Assembly (NCBI RefSeq): GCF_014650055.1 | Contig: NZ_BMUF01000001.1 | Location: 186,001 to 250,000 of the forward strand | Direction: 5' to 3' | DNA: 64,000 nt | DNA from: Streptomyces malachitofuscus | GTDB lineage: Bacteria > Actinomycetota > Actinomycetes > Streptomycetales > Streptomycetaceae | Part shown: positions 17,496 through 26,172 of the stretch, piece after piece | Layout of the letters: the number at the start of each line of letters is the position of its first letter | Position numbering within the stretch: position 1 is the stretch's first letter | Position numbers and translations under genes: made by a program | Notes under the pieces: model-generated | Seen by the model: the letters and a program-made list of their open reading frames with translations, nothing else | Told to the model about the DNA's origin: nothing | Database searches by the model: none

Positions 17496-18924
17496 CGAGG
17501 TACGCCTCCAGGCCGTGGCGGCCGCCCTCGCGGCCGAAGCCCGACTCCTTGTAGCCGCCGAACGGCGACGTCGGGTCGAACTTGTTGAACGTGTTGGACC
17601 AGATCACGCCCGCACGGAGCTTGTTCGCGACCGCCAGGATGCGCGAACCCTTCTCCGTCCAGATGCCCGCCGACAGGCCGTACGGGGTGTTGTTGGCCTT
17701 GGCGACCGCCTCGTCGGGCGTCCGGAAGGTGAGCACGGACAGGACGGGGCCGAAGATCTCGTCGCGGGCGACCGTGTGCGCCTGGGTGACGTTGGTGAAC
17801 AGCGTCGGGGCGAACCAGTAGCCGTTCTCGGGCAGTTCGCAGGCCGGCGACCAGCGCTCGGCGCCCTCCGCCTCGCCCAGGTCGGCCAGCTTCGTGATCC
17901 GGGCCAGCTGCTCGGCGGAGTTGATCGCGCCGATGTCGGTGTTCTTGTCCAGCGGGTCGCCGAGGCGGAGCGTGGACAGACGGCGCTTGAGGGAGTCGAG
18001 GAGTTCGTCCTGGACCGACTCCTGCACCAGGAGGCGGCTGCCCGCGCAGCAGACCTGCCCCTGGTTGAAGAAGATGCCGTTGACGATGCCCTCGACGGCC
18101 TGGTCGATCGGGGCGTCGTCGAAGACGATGTTGGCGCCCTTGCCGCCCAGTTCGAGCGTGACCTTCTTGCGGGTGCCGGCGACCGTGCGCGCGATCTCCT
18201 TGCCCACGGCGGTCGAGCCGGTGAAGGCGACCTTGTTCACGTCGGGGTGGGCGATCAGCGCGGCCCCGGCGCGGCCGTCACCGGTGAGGATGTTGACGAC
18301 GCCCTTGGGCAGCCCGGCCTGGCGGCAGATGTCCGCGAAGAAGAGGGCGGACAGGGGCGTGGTCTCGGCGGGCTTCAGGACCACCGTGTTGCCGGTCGCC
18401 AGCGCCGGAGCGATCTTCCACGCCAGCATCAGGAGCGGGAAGTTCCAGGGGATGACCTGGCCCGCGACGCCCAGCGGCTTCGGGTTCGCGCCGTAGCCGG
18501 CGTGGTCGAGCTTGTCCGCCCAGCCCGCGTAGTAGAAGAAGTGCGCGGCGACCAGGGGGAGGTCCGCGTCGCGGGTCTCCTTGATCGGCTTGCCGTTGTC
18601 GAGGGTTTCGAGGACGGCGAGCTCGCGGCTGCGTTCCTGGATGATGCGGGCGATGCGGAAGAGGTACTTCGCGCGCTCGGAGCCCGGGAGTGCCGACCAC
18701 TTCTCGAAGGCCTTGCGGGCCGCCTTCACGGCGCGGTCGACGTCTTCCTCCGTGGCCTCGGCGACCTCGGCGAGGACCTCCTCCGTGGACGGGGAGACGG
18801 TCTTGAAGACCTTGCCGTCGGCGGCCTCCGTGAACTCGCCGTCGATGAACAGGCCGTACGACGAGGCGATGTCGACGATCGAGCGGGACTCGGGCGCCGG
18901 TGCGTAATCGAAAACAGGTGCCAT
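17488..18924 (-). CDS. Aldehyde dehydrogenase (catalytic subunit)
   Basis: A complete 478-residue NAD(P)-dependent ALDH: oxyanion Asn161 (PWNFP), GSTAVGK nucleotide-binding turn near 236, general base Glu258 (LELGGKG), nucleophile Cys292 (GQVCCAGSR), and the EIFGPV and PFGGYKESG motifs. It starts five bases after deoC, so it is co-transcribed with it. Acetaldehyde released by DeoC is the natural substrate to propose, giving acetate. The following gene encodes a dead ALDH-like partner that overlaps this stop. Confidence 0.95.
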   Translation of the reverse strand: MAPVFDYAPAPESRSIVDIASSYGLFIDGEFTEAADGKVFKTVSPSTEEVLAEVAEATEEDVDRAVKAARKAFEKWSALPGSERAKYLFRIARIIQERSRELAVLETLDNGKPIKETRDADLPLVAAHFFYYAGWADKLDHAGYGANPKPLGVAGQVIPWNFPLLMLAWKIAPALATGNTVVLKPAETTPLSALFFADICRQAGLPKGVVNILTGDGRAGAALIAHPDVNKVAFTGSTAVGKEIARTVAGTRKKVTLELGGKGANIVFDDAPIDQAVEGIVNGIFFNQGQVCCAGSRLLVQESVQDELLDSLKRRLSTLRLGDPLDKNTDIGAINSAEQLARITKLADLGEAEGAERWSPACELPENGYWFAPTLFTNVTQAHTVARDEIFGPVLSVLTFRTPDEAVAKANNTPYGLSAGIWTEKGSRILAVANKLRAGVIWSNTFNKFDPTSPFGGYKESGFGREGGRHGLEAYLDV

Positions 18925-18929
18925 GGTGA

Positions 18930-19883
18930 TCAGTCCACCGTCACGTAGTCGGGGCCGGAGTAGCGGCCGGTGGCCAGCTTCTGGCGCTGCATCAGCAGAT
19001 CGTTCAGCAGCGAGGAGGCGCCGAAGCGGAACCAGTGGTTGTCCAGCCAGTCCTCGCCCGCGGTCTCGTTGACCAGGACCAGGAACTTGACCGCGTCCTT
19101 GCTGGTGCGGATGCCGCCGGCGGGCTTCACGCCGACCTGGACGCCGGTCTGGGCGCGGAAGTCGCGGACCGCCTCCAGCATCAGCAGGGTGTTCGCCGGG
19201 GTCGCGTTGACGGCGACCTTGCCGGTCGACGTCTTGATGAAGTCCGCCCCGGCCAGCATGCCGAGCCAGCTCGCCCGGCGGATGTTGTCGTACGTCGACA
19301 GCTCACCCGTCTCGAAGATGACCTTCAGGCGGGCGCTCGCCCCGCAGGCCTCCTTCACGGCGGTGATCTCGTCGTACACCTTCATGTAGTTCCCCGCGAG
19401 GAACGCCCCGCGGTCGATGACCATGTCGATCTCGTCCGCGCCGGCGGCGACGGCCTCGCGGACGTCCGCCAGCTTCACGGCGATCGGGGCGCGGCCGGCC
19501 GGGAAGGCGGTGGCCACGGAGGCGACCTTGACGGTGGAGCCGGCGACGGCCTCCTTCGCCGTGGCCACCATGTCGGGGTACACGCAGACCGCCGCCGTGG
19601 CGGGGGCGGTGCGGTCGGTCGGGTCGGGGCGGACCGCCTTGGCGCCGAGCGCCCGGACCTTGCCCGGGGTGTCCGCGCCTTCCAGCGTCGTCAGGTCGAC
19701 CATCGAGATGGCGAGGTCGATGGCGTACGCCTTCGCGGTCGTCTTGATCGAGCGGGTGCCGAGGGACGCGGCACGGGCCTCCAGGCCGACCGCGTCGACG
19801 CCGGGCAGCCCGTGGAGGAAGCGGCGCAGTGTGCTGTCGGACGCGGTGACGTCGCTGAGAGCGTTTGGTGCAGTGGTGGGCAT
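18930..19883 (-). CDS. deoC: Deoxyribose-phosphate aldolase
   Basis: Cleaves 2-deoxyribose-5-phosphate to glyceraldehyde-3-phosphate and acetaldehyde. The 317-residue chain is of the long DeoC type. Schiff-base Lys217 is in DFIKTSTGK and the second active-site lysine Lys253 is in VGVKPAGGIR; the DEIDMVIDRGAF strand lies near 150-161. ATG 19883 is chosen; an in-frame GTG at 19889 lies six bases after a -10-like TATGCT and could be a leaderless start. First gene of the deoC-ALDH-pseudoALDH operon, under the CTACGCGCGTAG palindrome. Confidence 0.96.
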   Translation of the reverse strand: MPTTAPNALSDVTASDSTLRRFLHGLPGVDAVGLEARAASLGTRSIKTTAKAYAIDLAISMVDLTTLEGADTPGKVRALGAKAVRPDPTDRTAPATAAVCVYPDMVATAKEAVAGSTVKVASVATAFPAGRAPIAVKLADVREAVAAGADEIDMVIDRGAFLAGNYMKVYDEITAVKEACGASARLKVIFETGELSTYDNIRRASWLGMLAGADFIKTSTGKVAVNATPANTLLMLEAVRDFRAQTGVQVGVKPAGGIRTSKDAVKFLVLVNETAGEDWLDNHWFRFGASSLLNDLLMQRQKLATGRYSGPDYVTVD

Positions 19884-19895
19884 GGTCACCAGACG

Positions 19896-19914
19896 AGCAT
19901 ATCTACGCGCGTAG
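19896..19914 (-). promoter_or_regulatory. deoC operator-promoter: CTACGCGCGTAG plus -10 box
   Basis: On the minus strand the palindrome CTACGCGCGTAG (19903-19914) is followed after one base by TATGCT (19896-19901), then six bases to an in-frame GTG. Same site as at add and the phosphorylase gene. Bound protein here would cover the core promoter. Confidence 0.75.
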
Positions 19915-20052
19915 CGGCTGTACAGCCCCGAGAGGCATCTCGTGGGCGGACCGGGGTCCGTTCCGGCGGTTGGTTCCGGGGGCCGCGAGCGCTGGGGTGC
20001 GGGGTCTGCACCGTGTACGAGGTGTGCGGATGCGTCGTGCAGAATCGGGAGC

Positions 20053-20757
20053 ATGACGACCCCCGAGCATCAGTCGCCTGACCCGGAGCCCTCGCAGCCC
20101 GCCGGGCCCGCGGCGCCCCAGTACCAGGACCGCATCTACCGCTCGCCCGCGGGCATCGTCGGCGGTGTGCTGCTGCTCGCCGTCATCGGCTGGCTCGGCA
20201 TCGACGCCGTGGTCGCCGGAGAGGGCCGCACCCCCTGGCTGGCCCTCGCCGCGATGCTCCTGCTGGTCCCGCTGGTCGTCGCCTACACGCTGCGCCCCGC
20301 CGTCCACGTGAACGACGACCGGCTGCGCGTCCGCAACCCGTTCCGCGTGATCGTGCTGCCCTGGGGGCAGGTCGCTTCCCTGCGCTCCGGGTTCACCAAC
20401 GAGGTCATCGACGACTCCGGCACCAAGTACCAGCTGTGGGCCCTTCCCGTCTCCCTGCGCGCCCGCAACAAGGCGGCCCGGCGCGAGGCGCGCGTGGCCG
20501 CTCGCGGTGAGAAATCGGGGCGCGAGGGCAGGGGCGGCGGCCAGGGGGCCGGCCGTGGATTCGGCCCGGGCGGCGGTCACGAGGCGCCTCGGCAGCCCGA
20601 GAGCGACCAGGCCATGGCCGAGATGCGTGAGCTGCTCGAGCGGCGGCAGGAGGCGCAGGCCGCGCACGGCGAGGTGACCGTGCGGTGGGCCTACGAGATC
20701 GCCGGGCCGGCCGTTGCCGGGGCCGTCCTGCTGGCGGTGCTGCTGGCCGTGGGGTGA
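20053..20757 (+). CDS. PH-domain-containing membrane protein
   Basis: A 234-residue protein with two N-terminal membrane helices at about 34-54 and 59-78, then a bacterial PH-like domain (RPAVHVNDDRLRVRNPFRVI, then LPWGQVASLRSGFTN). A Gly/Arg-rich low-complexity linker occupies about 150-180, a short charged helix follows (MAEMRELLERRQEAQAAHG), and a C-terminal membrane helix spans about 216-234. Function unknown; such proteins are widespread in actinobacteria. It is divergent from deoC, so the palindrome at 19903 lies upstream of it too, 140 bases away. Confidence 0.8.
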   Translation: MTTPEHQSPDPEPSQPAGPAAPQYQDRIYRSPAGIVGGVLLLAVIGWLGIDAVVAGEGRTPWLALAAMLLLVPLVVAYTLRPAVHVNDDRLRVRNPFRVIVLPWGQVASLRSGFTNEVIDDSGTKYQLWALPVSLRARNKAARREARVAARGEKSGREGRGGGQGAGRGFGPGGGHEAPRQPESDQAMAEMRELLERRQEAQAAHGEVTVRWAYEIAGPAVAGAVLLAVLLAVG

Positions 20758-20808
20758 GGGGGGCCTGTGCGGGGCGGGCGCCGGGTGTCCGCCCCGCTCG
20801 GGGTTTCC

Positions 20809-22443
20809 TCAGATGCCCGCTGCCTCGGACAGGTCCTGCTTGATCCGCTCGAGGAGTGCTGCCGCCCGGGTACGGGCCTCCGGGAGGCCGGCCTTCGTCG
20901 CCACCGGGATCACCACCTCCAGGTAGCACTTCAGCTTCGGCTCCGTGCCGCTGGGGCGGACGACGACCCGCGCGCCGTCCAGGGTGTAGCGGAGGCCGTC
21001 CGTGGGCGGGAGCTTCTCCGTCCCCTCCGTCAGGTCCTCCGCCCTGGTGATGCGCAGGCCCGCCAGCTCCGTGGGCGGCTGTTCGCGCAGGCGGTGCATC
21101 GCGGAGGCGATGAGGCCGAGGTCCTTCACCCGGACCGAGAGCTGGTCCGTGGCGTGCAGGCCGTGCTCCACGGCGAGGTCGTCGAGGAGGTCGAGCAGGG
21201 TACGGCCGCTCGCCTTGAGCTCGGAGGCCAGTTCCGTGAGGAGCAGCGCCGCCGTGATGCCGTCCTTGTCCCGTACGCCGTCCGGGTCGACGCAGTAGCC
21301 GAGCGCCTCCTCGTAGCCGTAGCGCAGGCCCTCGACCCTCGCGATCCACTTGAACCCGGTCAGGGTCTCCTCGTGGGGGAGGCCGGCCTTCTCGGCGATA
21401 CGGCCGAGGAGGCTCGACGACACGATCGACTCCGCGAAGGTGCCGGTCGCTCCGCGGCGGACCAGGTGGGCGGCGAGCAGCGCGCCGACCTCGTCGCCGC
21501 GCAGCATGCGCCAGTCGGCACCGTCCTTGACGGCGGCGGCGCAGCGGTCGGCGTCGGGGTCGTTGGCGATGACCAGGTCGGGATCCGTCTCGCGGGCCTT
21601 CGCGAAGGCGAGGTCCATCGCGCCGGGCTCCTCCGGGTTGGGGAACGCGACGGTCGGGAACTCCGGGTCGGGCTCGGCCTGCTCGGTGACGAGGACGGGG
21701 GCGGGGAAGCCCGCCCGCTCGAAGGCGGCGAGGAGGGTGTCCTTGCCGACGCCGTGCATGGCCGTGTAGACGGTGCGGGCGGTGCGGGGGGAGCCCGCGG
21801 CGAGGACCTGCGTGGTGCGGGCGAGGTAGGCGCCCAGGACGGTGTCGTCGAGGGTCTCCCAGCCTTCGGTGGGGCGGGGGACGGTGGTGAGGGACGCGAC
21901 GGCGTCGATCTCGGCGGCGATCTCCGCGTCGGCCGGGGGGACGATCTGGGAGCCGTCGCCGAGGTACACCTTGTAGCCGTTGTCACGGGGCGGGTTGTGG
22001 CTGGCGGTGACCTCCACGCCGGCGACCGCGCCGAGGTGCCTTATGGCGAAGGCGAGGACGGGGGTGGGGAGGGGGCGGGGGAGGACGGCGGCGCGCAGGC
22101 CGGCGCCGGTCATGACGGCGGCGGTGTCCTCGGCGAAGGTCCGCGACTTGTGGCGGGCGTCGTAGCCGATGACGACGAGGCCGTCGGTGTGGCCGTTCTT
22201 CCTGAGGTACGCGGCGAGGCCGGCGGCTGCGCGGATGACCACGGAGCGGTTCATGCGCAGGGGGCCGGCACCGAGTTCGCCGCGGAGGCCGGCGGTGCCG
22301 AACTGGAGGGTGCCGCTGAAGCGGGCCTCTAGCTCGGCGCGGTCGCCGGCGTCGATGAGGCGGGCGAGTTCCTCGCGGGTGTCCGGGTCGGGGTCCTCGG
22401 CGAGCCATGCCTGGGCCTGGGCGATGAGGGCGTCGTCTTGCAC
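20809..22443 (-). CDS. Phosphohexomutase/phosphopentomutase (PGM2-like)
   Basis: A 544-residue alpha-D-phosphohexomutase superfamily enzyme. The phosphoserine Ser148 is in TASHNPP, the metal-binding loop reads DPDADR near 300, the sugar-binding region is EEALGYC, and the phosphate-binding loop is RPSGTEPK near the C-terminus. Long members like this resemble PGM2-type enzymes that convert ribose-1- and deoxyribose-1-phosphate to the 5-phosphates. No deoB gene is visible in the nucleoside cluster, so this protein probably fills that step before DeoC. It is often labelled phosphomannomutase. Confidence 0.9.
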   Translation of the reverse strand: MQDDALIAQAQAWLAEDPDPDTREELARLIDAGDRAELEARFSGTLQFGTAGLRGELGAGPLRMNRSVVIRAAAGLAAYLRKNGHTDGLVVIGYDARHKSRTFAEDTAAVMTGAGLRAAVLPRPLPTPVLAFAIRHLGAVAGVEVTASHNPPRDNGYKVYLGDGSQIVPPADAEIAAEIDAVASLTTVPRPTEGWETLDDTVLGAYLARTTQVLAAGSPRTARTVYTAMHGVGKDTLLAAFERAGFPAPVLVTEQAEPDPEFPTVAFPNPEEPGAMDLAFAKARETDPDLVIANDPDADRCAAAVKDGADWRMLRGDEVGALLAAHLVRRGATGTFAESIVSSSLLGRIAEKAGLPHEETLTGFKWIARVEGLRYGYEEALGYCVDPDGVRDKDGITAALLLTELASELKASGRTLLDLLDDLAVEHGLHATDQLSVRVKDLGLIASAMHRLREQPPTELAGLRITRAEDLTEGTEKLPPTDGLRYTLDGARVVVRPSGTEPKLKCYLEVVIPVATKAGLPEARTRAAALLERIKQDLSEAAGI

Positions 22444-22480
22444 GGTCGGTCAGCCTCTCGTTGAGTCGGGTGCGGGTCCT

Positions 22481-22660
22481 ACGCCTGCGGCGCAGCCGCG
22501 GGTGCGGTGGGGGTGGGCGTAGCGCCTACGGTCGGTGGGTGGTGCGGGGCCGGGGCGGGGGTGTCCGTCCTCGGACTGGCGCGATTGTGTCTCTTGGTGG
22601 AGGTGCGGGGCGCGGACGCGCCAGCCACTGCGGGCGGACACCCCCACCCCGTCCCCTCCC
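22481..22660 (+). repeat. Dispersed intergenic repeat A, copy 1
   Basis: Starts with GCCTGCGGCGCAGCC and contains the landmarks GGTGGGTGGTGCGGGGCCGG, GTGTCCGTCCTCGGACTGGC, and GACGCGCCAGCCACTGCGGG. Other copies are at 34061-34238 (same strand) and 27434-27608 (inverted). The arms CTGGCGCG/CGCGCCAG and GGGGGTGTCCG/CGGACACCCCC can pair into a long stem. Confidence 0.9.
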
Positions 22661-22782
22661 CGCCGTCGGCGCCTGCCGCGCTCCGCGCCCTCCGCGCGAT
22701 CCGCGCCGCCCCCCTCGCGATCCTCCGCGGCCTGCCGCCGCGATCCCGCGCCGCAGCCGGGCGGCCTGCCTGCCGCCAACCG

Positions 22783-22919
22783 CGGGCAGTCGTGCCTCCC
22801 CCAGTGCCTCAAGGGCCTGGGAGGTGCCCCCAGGGCGATGGGGGTCCCCCCGCTCATGGGGGTACCTCCCGCTCGAGCGAAGTCGAGAGTGGGGGAGAAG
22901 CCGAGAGTGGGGGAGGGTG
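22783..22919 (+). repeat. Dispersed hairpin repeat B, copy 1
   Basis: Contains CGGGCAGTCGTGCCTCCCCC, AGTGCCTCAAGGGCCTGGGA, and CTCCCGCTCGAGCGAAGTCG. The matching copy lies inverted at 58990-59092. Internal complementary runs (GGGAGGTGCCCCCAG and GGGGGTACCTCCC) make stable hairpins. Confidence 0.85.
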
Positions 22920-23167
22920 GGCGCGACGGCACCCCGTTGGCGCCGGGCTGCGCAGACGCCCCCCGGCCCGCACCAACGCCGGGCACTCTGCGAGCGCCGG
23001 GCTGTGAAGCCGACCCGCCGGCCCGCACCAGCGCAGGGCACGGCAAGGCGTCGGCTGTGCGGCGCACCCCTGGCCGGCAGGCACCGGGCGCGCGGTGCTC
23101 GCCCGGGTGACCAGTGGACCGGGCCCGGGTTTGCGCACACGCGTGTGGGATGGTTGCCGGCCGGCGG

Positions 23168-23992
23168 CTAAAGGCGGCCGAGGACCTGCGCCAGCAGCGA
23201 CCCCATCCGCGTAGCGGAGTCACGGCCCGCCTGGAGAACTTCCTCATGGTTCAGCGGCTCACCCGTCATCCCCGCGGCAAGATTCGTGACCAGCGAGATC
23301 CCCAGCACCTCCGCCCCCGCCTCCCGCGCGGCGATCGCCTCGAGGACCGTCGACATGCCGACCAGGTCCGCCCCGATCACACGGGCCATCCTGATCTCCG
23401 CCGGAGTCTCGTAGTGCGGCCCGGGGAACTGTGCGTAGACCCCCTCCTCCAGGCTCGCGTCGATCTCCTTGCAGAGCGCCCGCAGACGCGGCGAGTACAG
23501 GTCGGTGAGGTCGACGAAGTTGGCCCCGACGATCGGTGACGTGGCCGTGAGGTTGATGTGGTCGCTGATCAGGACCGGCTGCCCGGGGCGCATACCCGCC
23601 CGCAGGCCGCCGCAGCCGTTGGTGAGCACGACGGTCTTGGCGCCCGCGGCCACCGCCGTACGGACGCCGTGGGCCACGGCCGCGACCCCCCGGCCCTCGT
23701 AGTAGTGCGTACGGCCCAGGAAGACCAGGGCGCGCTTCGCACCGACGCGGTAGGAGCGGATCTTGCCTCCGTGGCCCTCGACCGCCGGCGGCGGGAAGCC
23801 GGGCAGTTCGGTGACCGGGAACTCGGCCTCGGGGGTGCCGAGGGCGTCCACGGCCGGGGCCCAGCCGGAGCCCATCACGAGGGCGACGTCGTGGGTCTCG
23901 GCGCCTGTGAGTTCGCGCAGGCGCACGGCGGCGGCGTCGGCTGCGGCGTACGGGTCGCCCTGGATGTCGTCCGGAAGAAGAGAAGCGTTCAC
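23168..23992 (-). CDS. Purine nucleoside phosphorylase (trimeric type)
   Basis: Phosphorolyses inosine, guanosine and their deoxy forms to base and (deoxy)ribose-1-phosphate. The 274-residue protein has the trimeric PNP/MTAP landmarks: phosphate-binding VMGSGWAP near 39, VEGHGGK near 72, LGRTHYYEG near 92, TNGCGGL near 123, and [14 protein letters not shown] followed by [16 protein letters not shown] and the base-binding SLVTNLAAG. The GTG at 23992 is preceded by a -10-like TACCCT seven bases away and the CTACGCGCGTAG palindrome, so the mRNA may be leaderless. Receives inosine made by Add. Confidence 0.95.
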   Translation of the reverse strand: MNASLLPDDIQGDPYAAADAAAVRLRELTGAETHDVALVMGSGWAPAVDALGTPEAEFPVTELPGFPPPAVEGHGGKIRSYRVGAKRALVFLGRTHYYEGRGVAAVAHGVRTAVAAGAKTVVLTNGCGGLRAGMRPGQPVLISDHINLTATSPIVGANFVDLTDLYSPRLRALCKEIDASLEEGVYAQFPGPHYETPAEIRMARVIGADLVGMSTVLEAIAAREAGAEVLGISLVTNLAAGMTGEPLNHEEVLQAGRDSATRMGSLLAQVLGRL

Positions 23993-23999
23993 GCCGTTG

Positions 24000-24029
24000 A
24001 GGGTAGCCGGTATTCGCCTACGCGCGTAG
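24000..24029 (-). promoter_or_regulatory. Phosphorylase operator-promoter: CTACGCGCGTAG plus -10 box
   Basis: The palindrome CTACGCGCGTAG (24018-24029) lies 12 bases upstream of TACCCT (24000-24005) on the minus strand. It covers the -35 region, whereas at add and deoC it abuts the -10 box. The GTG start follows TACCCT after seven bases. Confidence 0.75.
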
Positions 24030-24084
24030 ATGTCGAAGGTGATGGGATGGCGATCGTTGTCTTGTCGTTTCCGACGAAGGGCCC

Positions 24085-24525
24085 TCAGCAGGGGCGTTTG
24101 CGCAGTTCCATCACATAGTCGTGGGGCGCGCCCGCGGACTCGGCCGCGTCGGCGATCTCGCCCAGGTAGCGGGCGGAGGGGAGGCCGCCCTCGTAGCTGT
24201 TGAGGACGTAGGTCCAGGCGGACTCCTCGCCGTCCAGGGTGTGCGCGCGCACCCGTGTGCGCCGGTAGAGGTCCAGGCCGCCGGCCCCTTCCCAGCGGTC
24301 CAGGGACTCCTCGTCCATCGGTGCGATGTCGTAGAGGGCCACGAAGACCTGCGAGATCGGGTCCTCGACGAGGGTCGCGAGCGCACCCTCCCAGCCCATG
24401 TGCTCACCCCCGAACGTCAGCCGCCACCCGTTCAGCCAGCCGGTGGCGCGCAGCGGCGAGTGCGGTGCGCGGCGCGACATCAACCGGGCGTCGAGGTTGC
24501 CGGCGTACGCGGCGTAGAGCGACAT
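24085..24525 (-). CDS. Gamma-glutamylcyclotransferase-fold protein
   Basis: A 146-residue protein of the GGCT/AIG2-like superfamily. The N-terminal YAAYAGNLD corresponds to the family's YGSN-type phosphate/glutamyl-binding loop, and [27 protein letters not shown] and [11 protein letters not shown] follow the fold. The general-base Glu is likely within DEESLDRWE. Streptomycetes lack glutathione, so a classical glutathione-cycle role is doubtful and the substrate is unknown. ATG 24525 fits the family N-terminus. Confidence 0.8.
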   Translation of the reverse strand: MSLYAAYAGNLDARLMSRRAPHSPLRATGWLNGWRLTFGGEHMGWEGALATLVEDPISQVFVALYDIAPMDEESLDRWEGAGGLDLYRRTRVRAHTLDGEESAWTYVLNSYEGGLPSARYLGEIADAAESAGAPHDYVMELRKRPC

Positions 24526-24623
24526 GGGGGGAAGGGTACGGCAGCCGGAACGACGGCCACTCCGGTAACAGGGGGGCCACGGCTGAGCCCCCCGGGCGGT
24601 CGCACGGTGAAGTGTGCGGGACA

Positions 24624-26072
24624 ATGGAGTACGTGACTCGGATCGTGATCATCGGTGGCGGACCCGGCGGATACGAAGCGGCGCTGGTCGCCGCGCAGCT
24701 CGGCGCGGAGGTGACCGTCGTCGACTGCGACGGCCTGGGCGGTGCGTCGGTGCTCACCGACTGCGTGCCGTCCAAGACCCTGATCGCCACGGCCGAGGTG
24801 ATGACCACCTTCGACTCCTCGTACGAGGAGCTGGGGATCATCGTCGCCGACGACACCCCGCACATCGAGCAGGCCGCCCGGGTGGTGGGCGTGGACCTGG
24901 GCAAGGTCAACCGGCGTGTGAAGCGGCTCGCCCTCGCCCAGTCGCACGACATCACCGCGTCGGTGACCCGGGCCGGCGCGCGGGTGCTGCGCGGGCGCGG
25001 CCGGCTGGAGGGCATGCAGGCGCTCGACGGGTCGCGCAAGGTCGTGGTGCGGGCCGCCGACGGCAGCGAGGAGACGCTCACCGCGGACGCCGTGCTCATC
25101 GCCACCGGCGGCCATCCGCGTGAACTGCCGGACGCCCGCCCCGACGGCGAGCGGATCCTGAACTGGACCCAGGTGTACGACCTCGACGAGCTCCCCGAGG
25201 AGCTCATCGTGGTCGGATCGGGTGTCACGGGCGCCGAGTTCGCCGGCGCCTACCAGGCCCTGGGGTCCAAGGTGACGCTCGTGTCCTCGCGCGACCGGGT
25301 GCTGCCGGGCGAGGACCCGGACGCGGCCGCCGTGCTGGAGGACGTCTTCCGCCGCCGCGGCATGAACGTCATGGCGCGCTCCCGCGCCCAGTCCGCGAAG
25401 CGGGTCGGCGACCGGGTGGAGGTGACCCTCGCCGACGGACGGGTCATCACCGGGTCGCACTGTCTGATGGCCGTGGGCGCCATCCCGAACTCCGAGGGCA
25501 TGGGTCTGGAGGAGGCGGGGGTCAGGCTGCGGGAGTCGGGCCACATCTGGACCGACAAGGTCTCGCGGACCACCGCCCCCGGCGTCTACGCCGCCGGTGA
25601 CGTCACGGGTGTCTTCGCGCTCGCCTCGGTGGCGGCGATGCAGGGACGTATCGCCATGTACCACTTCCTGGGCGACGCGGTGGCCCCGCTGAACCTGAAG
25701 ACGGTCTCGTCGAACGTCTTCACCGACCCCGAGATCGCCACGGTCGGTTACTCCCAGGCCGATGTCGACGGCGGAAAGATCGACGCCCGGGTGGTGAAGC
25801 TGCCGCTGCTGCGCAACCCGCGCGCGAAGATGCAGGGCATCCGGGACGGCTTCGTCAAGATCTTCTGCCGTCCGGGCACGGGCATCGTGGTGGGCGGTGT
25901 GGTGGTGGCGCCGCGCGCCTCGGAGCTCATCCACCCCATCTCGATCGCGGTCGACAACAATCTGACCGTGGAGCAGATCGCGAACGCCTTCACCGTGTAC
26001 CCCTCGCTGTCCGGCTCGATCGCCGAGGTGGCACGGCAGTTGCACACGCGGAAGACGGGCGCGGAGGCCTGA
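24624..26072 (+). CDS. lpdA: NAD(P)H-quinone dehydrogenase LpdA
   Basis: A 482-residue flavoprotein disulfide reductase family member: FAD-binding IIGGGPGGYEAALVAAQLG at about 8-26, NAD-binding VVGSGVTGAEFAG, the second FAD motif GVYAAGDVTGVF, and a C-terminal dimer domain. The redox disulfide is missing: where lipoamide dehydrogenase has GGTCLNVGC this reads GGASVLTDC, with only the second cysteine. This is the signature of the Rv3303c/LpdA group, which reduces quinones. GTG 24633, with GGAG upstream, is an alternative start. A wobble-paired terminator follows. Confidence 0.92.
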   Translation: MEYVTRIVIIGGGPGGYEAALVAAQLGAEVTVVDCDGLGGASVLTDCVPSKTLIATAEVMTTFDSSYEELGIIVADDTPHIEQAARVVGVDLGKVNRRVKRLALAQSHDITASVTRAGARVLRGRGRLEGMQALDGSRKVVVRAADGSEETLTADAVLIATGGHPRELPDARPDGERILNWTQVYDLDELPEELIVVGSGVTGAEFAGAYQALGSKVTLVSSRDRVLPGEDPDAAAVLEDVFRRRGMNVMARSRAQSAKRVGDRVEVTLADGRVITGSHCLMAVGAIPNSEGMGLEEAGVRLRESGHIWTDKVSRTTAPGVYAAGDVTGVFALASVAAMQGRIAMYHFLGDAVAPLNLKTVSSNVFTDPEIATVGYSQADVDGGKIDARVVKLPLLRNPRAKMQGIRDGFVKIFCRPGTGIVVGGVVVAPRASELIHPISIAVDNNLTVEQIANAFTVYPSLSGSIAEVARQLHTRKTGAEA

Positions 26073-26076
26073 CGGC

Positions 26077-26102
26077 GGCCCTATACCACTTGGTGTGGGG
26101 CC
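26077..26102 (+). terminator. Terminator hairpin after lpdA
   Basis: GGCCCTATACC and GGTGTGGGGCC form an 11-bp stem (two G-U pairs) with a four-base loop, starting four bases after the lpdA stop. Confidence 0.7.
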
Positions 26103-26114
26103 GTGCGAACAACT

Positions 26115-26146
26115 TCTGCTATTCAGCGCAAACTGCTGAAAGCAGA
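26115..26146. promoter_or_regulatory. Inverted repeat ahead of the DeoR-family gene
   Basis: TCTGCT-a-TTCAGC and GCTGAA-AGCAGA pair over 12 bp around GCAAACT. The repeat lies 27 bases before the GTG, just upstream of the -10-like TACTGT (26160-26165). The position suits autoregulation by the DeoR-type protein. Confidence 0.55.
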
Positions 26147-26172
26147 CGGTCGCTGGCGTTACTGTCAGTTTC

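Larger units (their letters stand above)
22444..23167. other. 724-base gene-free gap filled by repeats
   Basis: This gap between the mutase start and the phosphorylase stop holds repeat block A copy 1, a hairpin block B copy 1 and two GCGCCGGGCTGCGC-type units. I see no convincing gene; long open frames are by-products of GC content. Confidence 0.75.

Noticed and set aside
22461..23171. Several 100-270 codon frames in the gap between the mutase and phosphorylase genes
   Set aside because: They lie in repeat blocks, overlap each other on both strands and have no start signals or domains.
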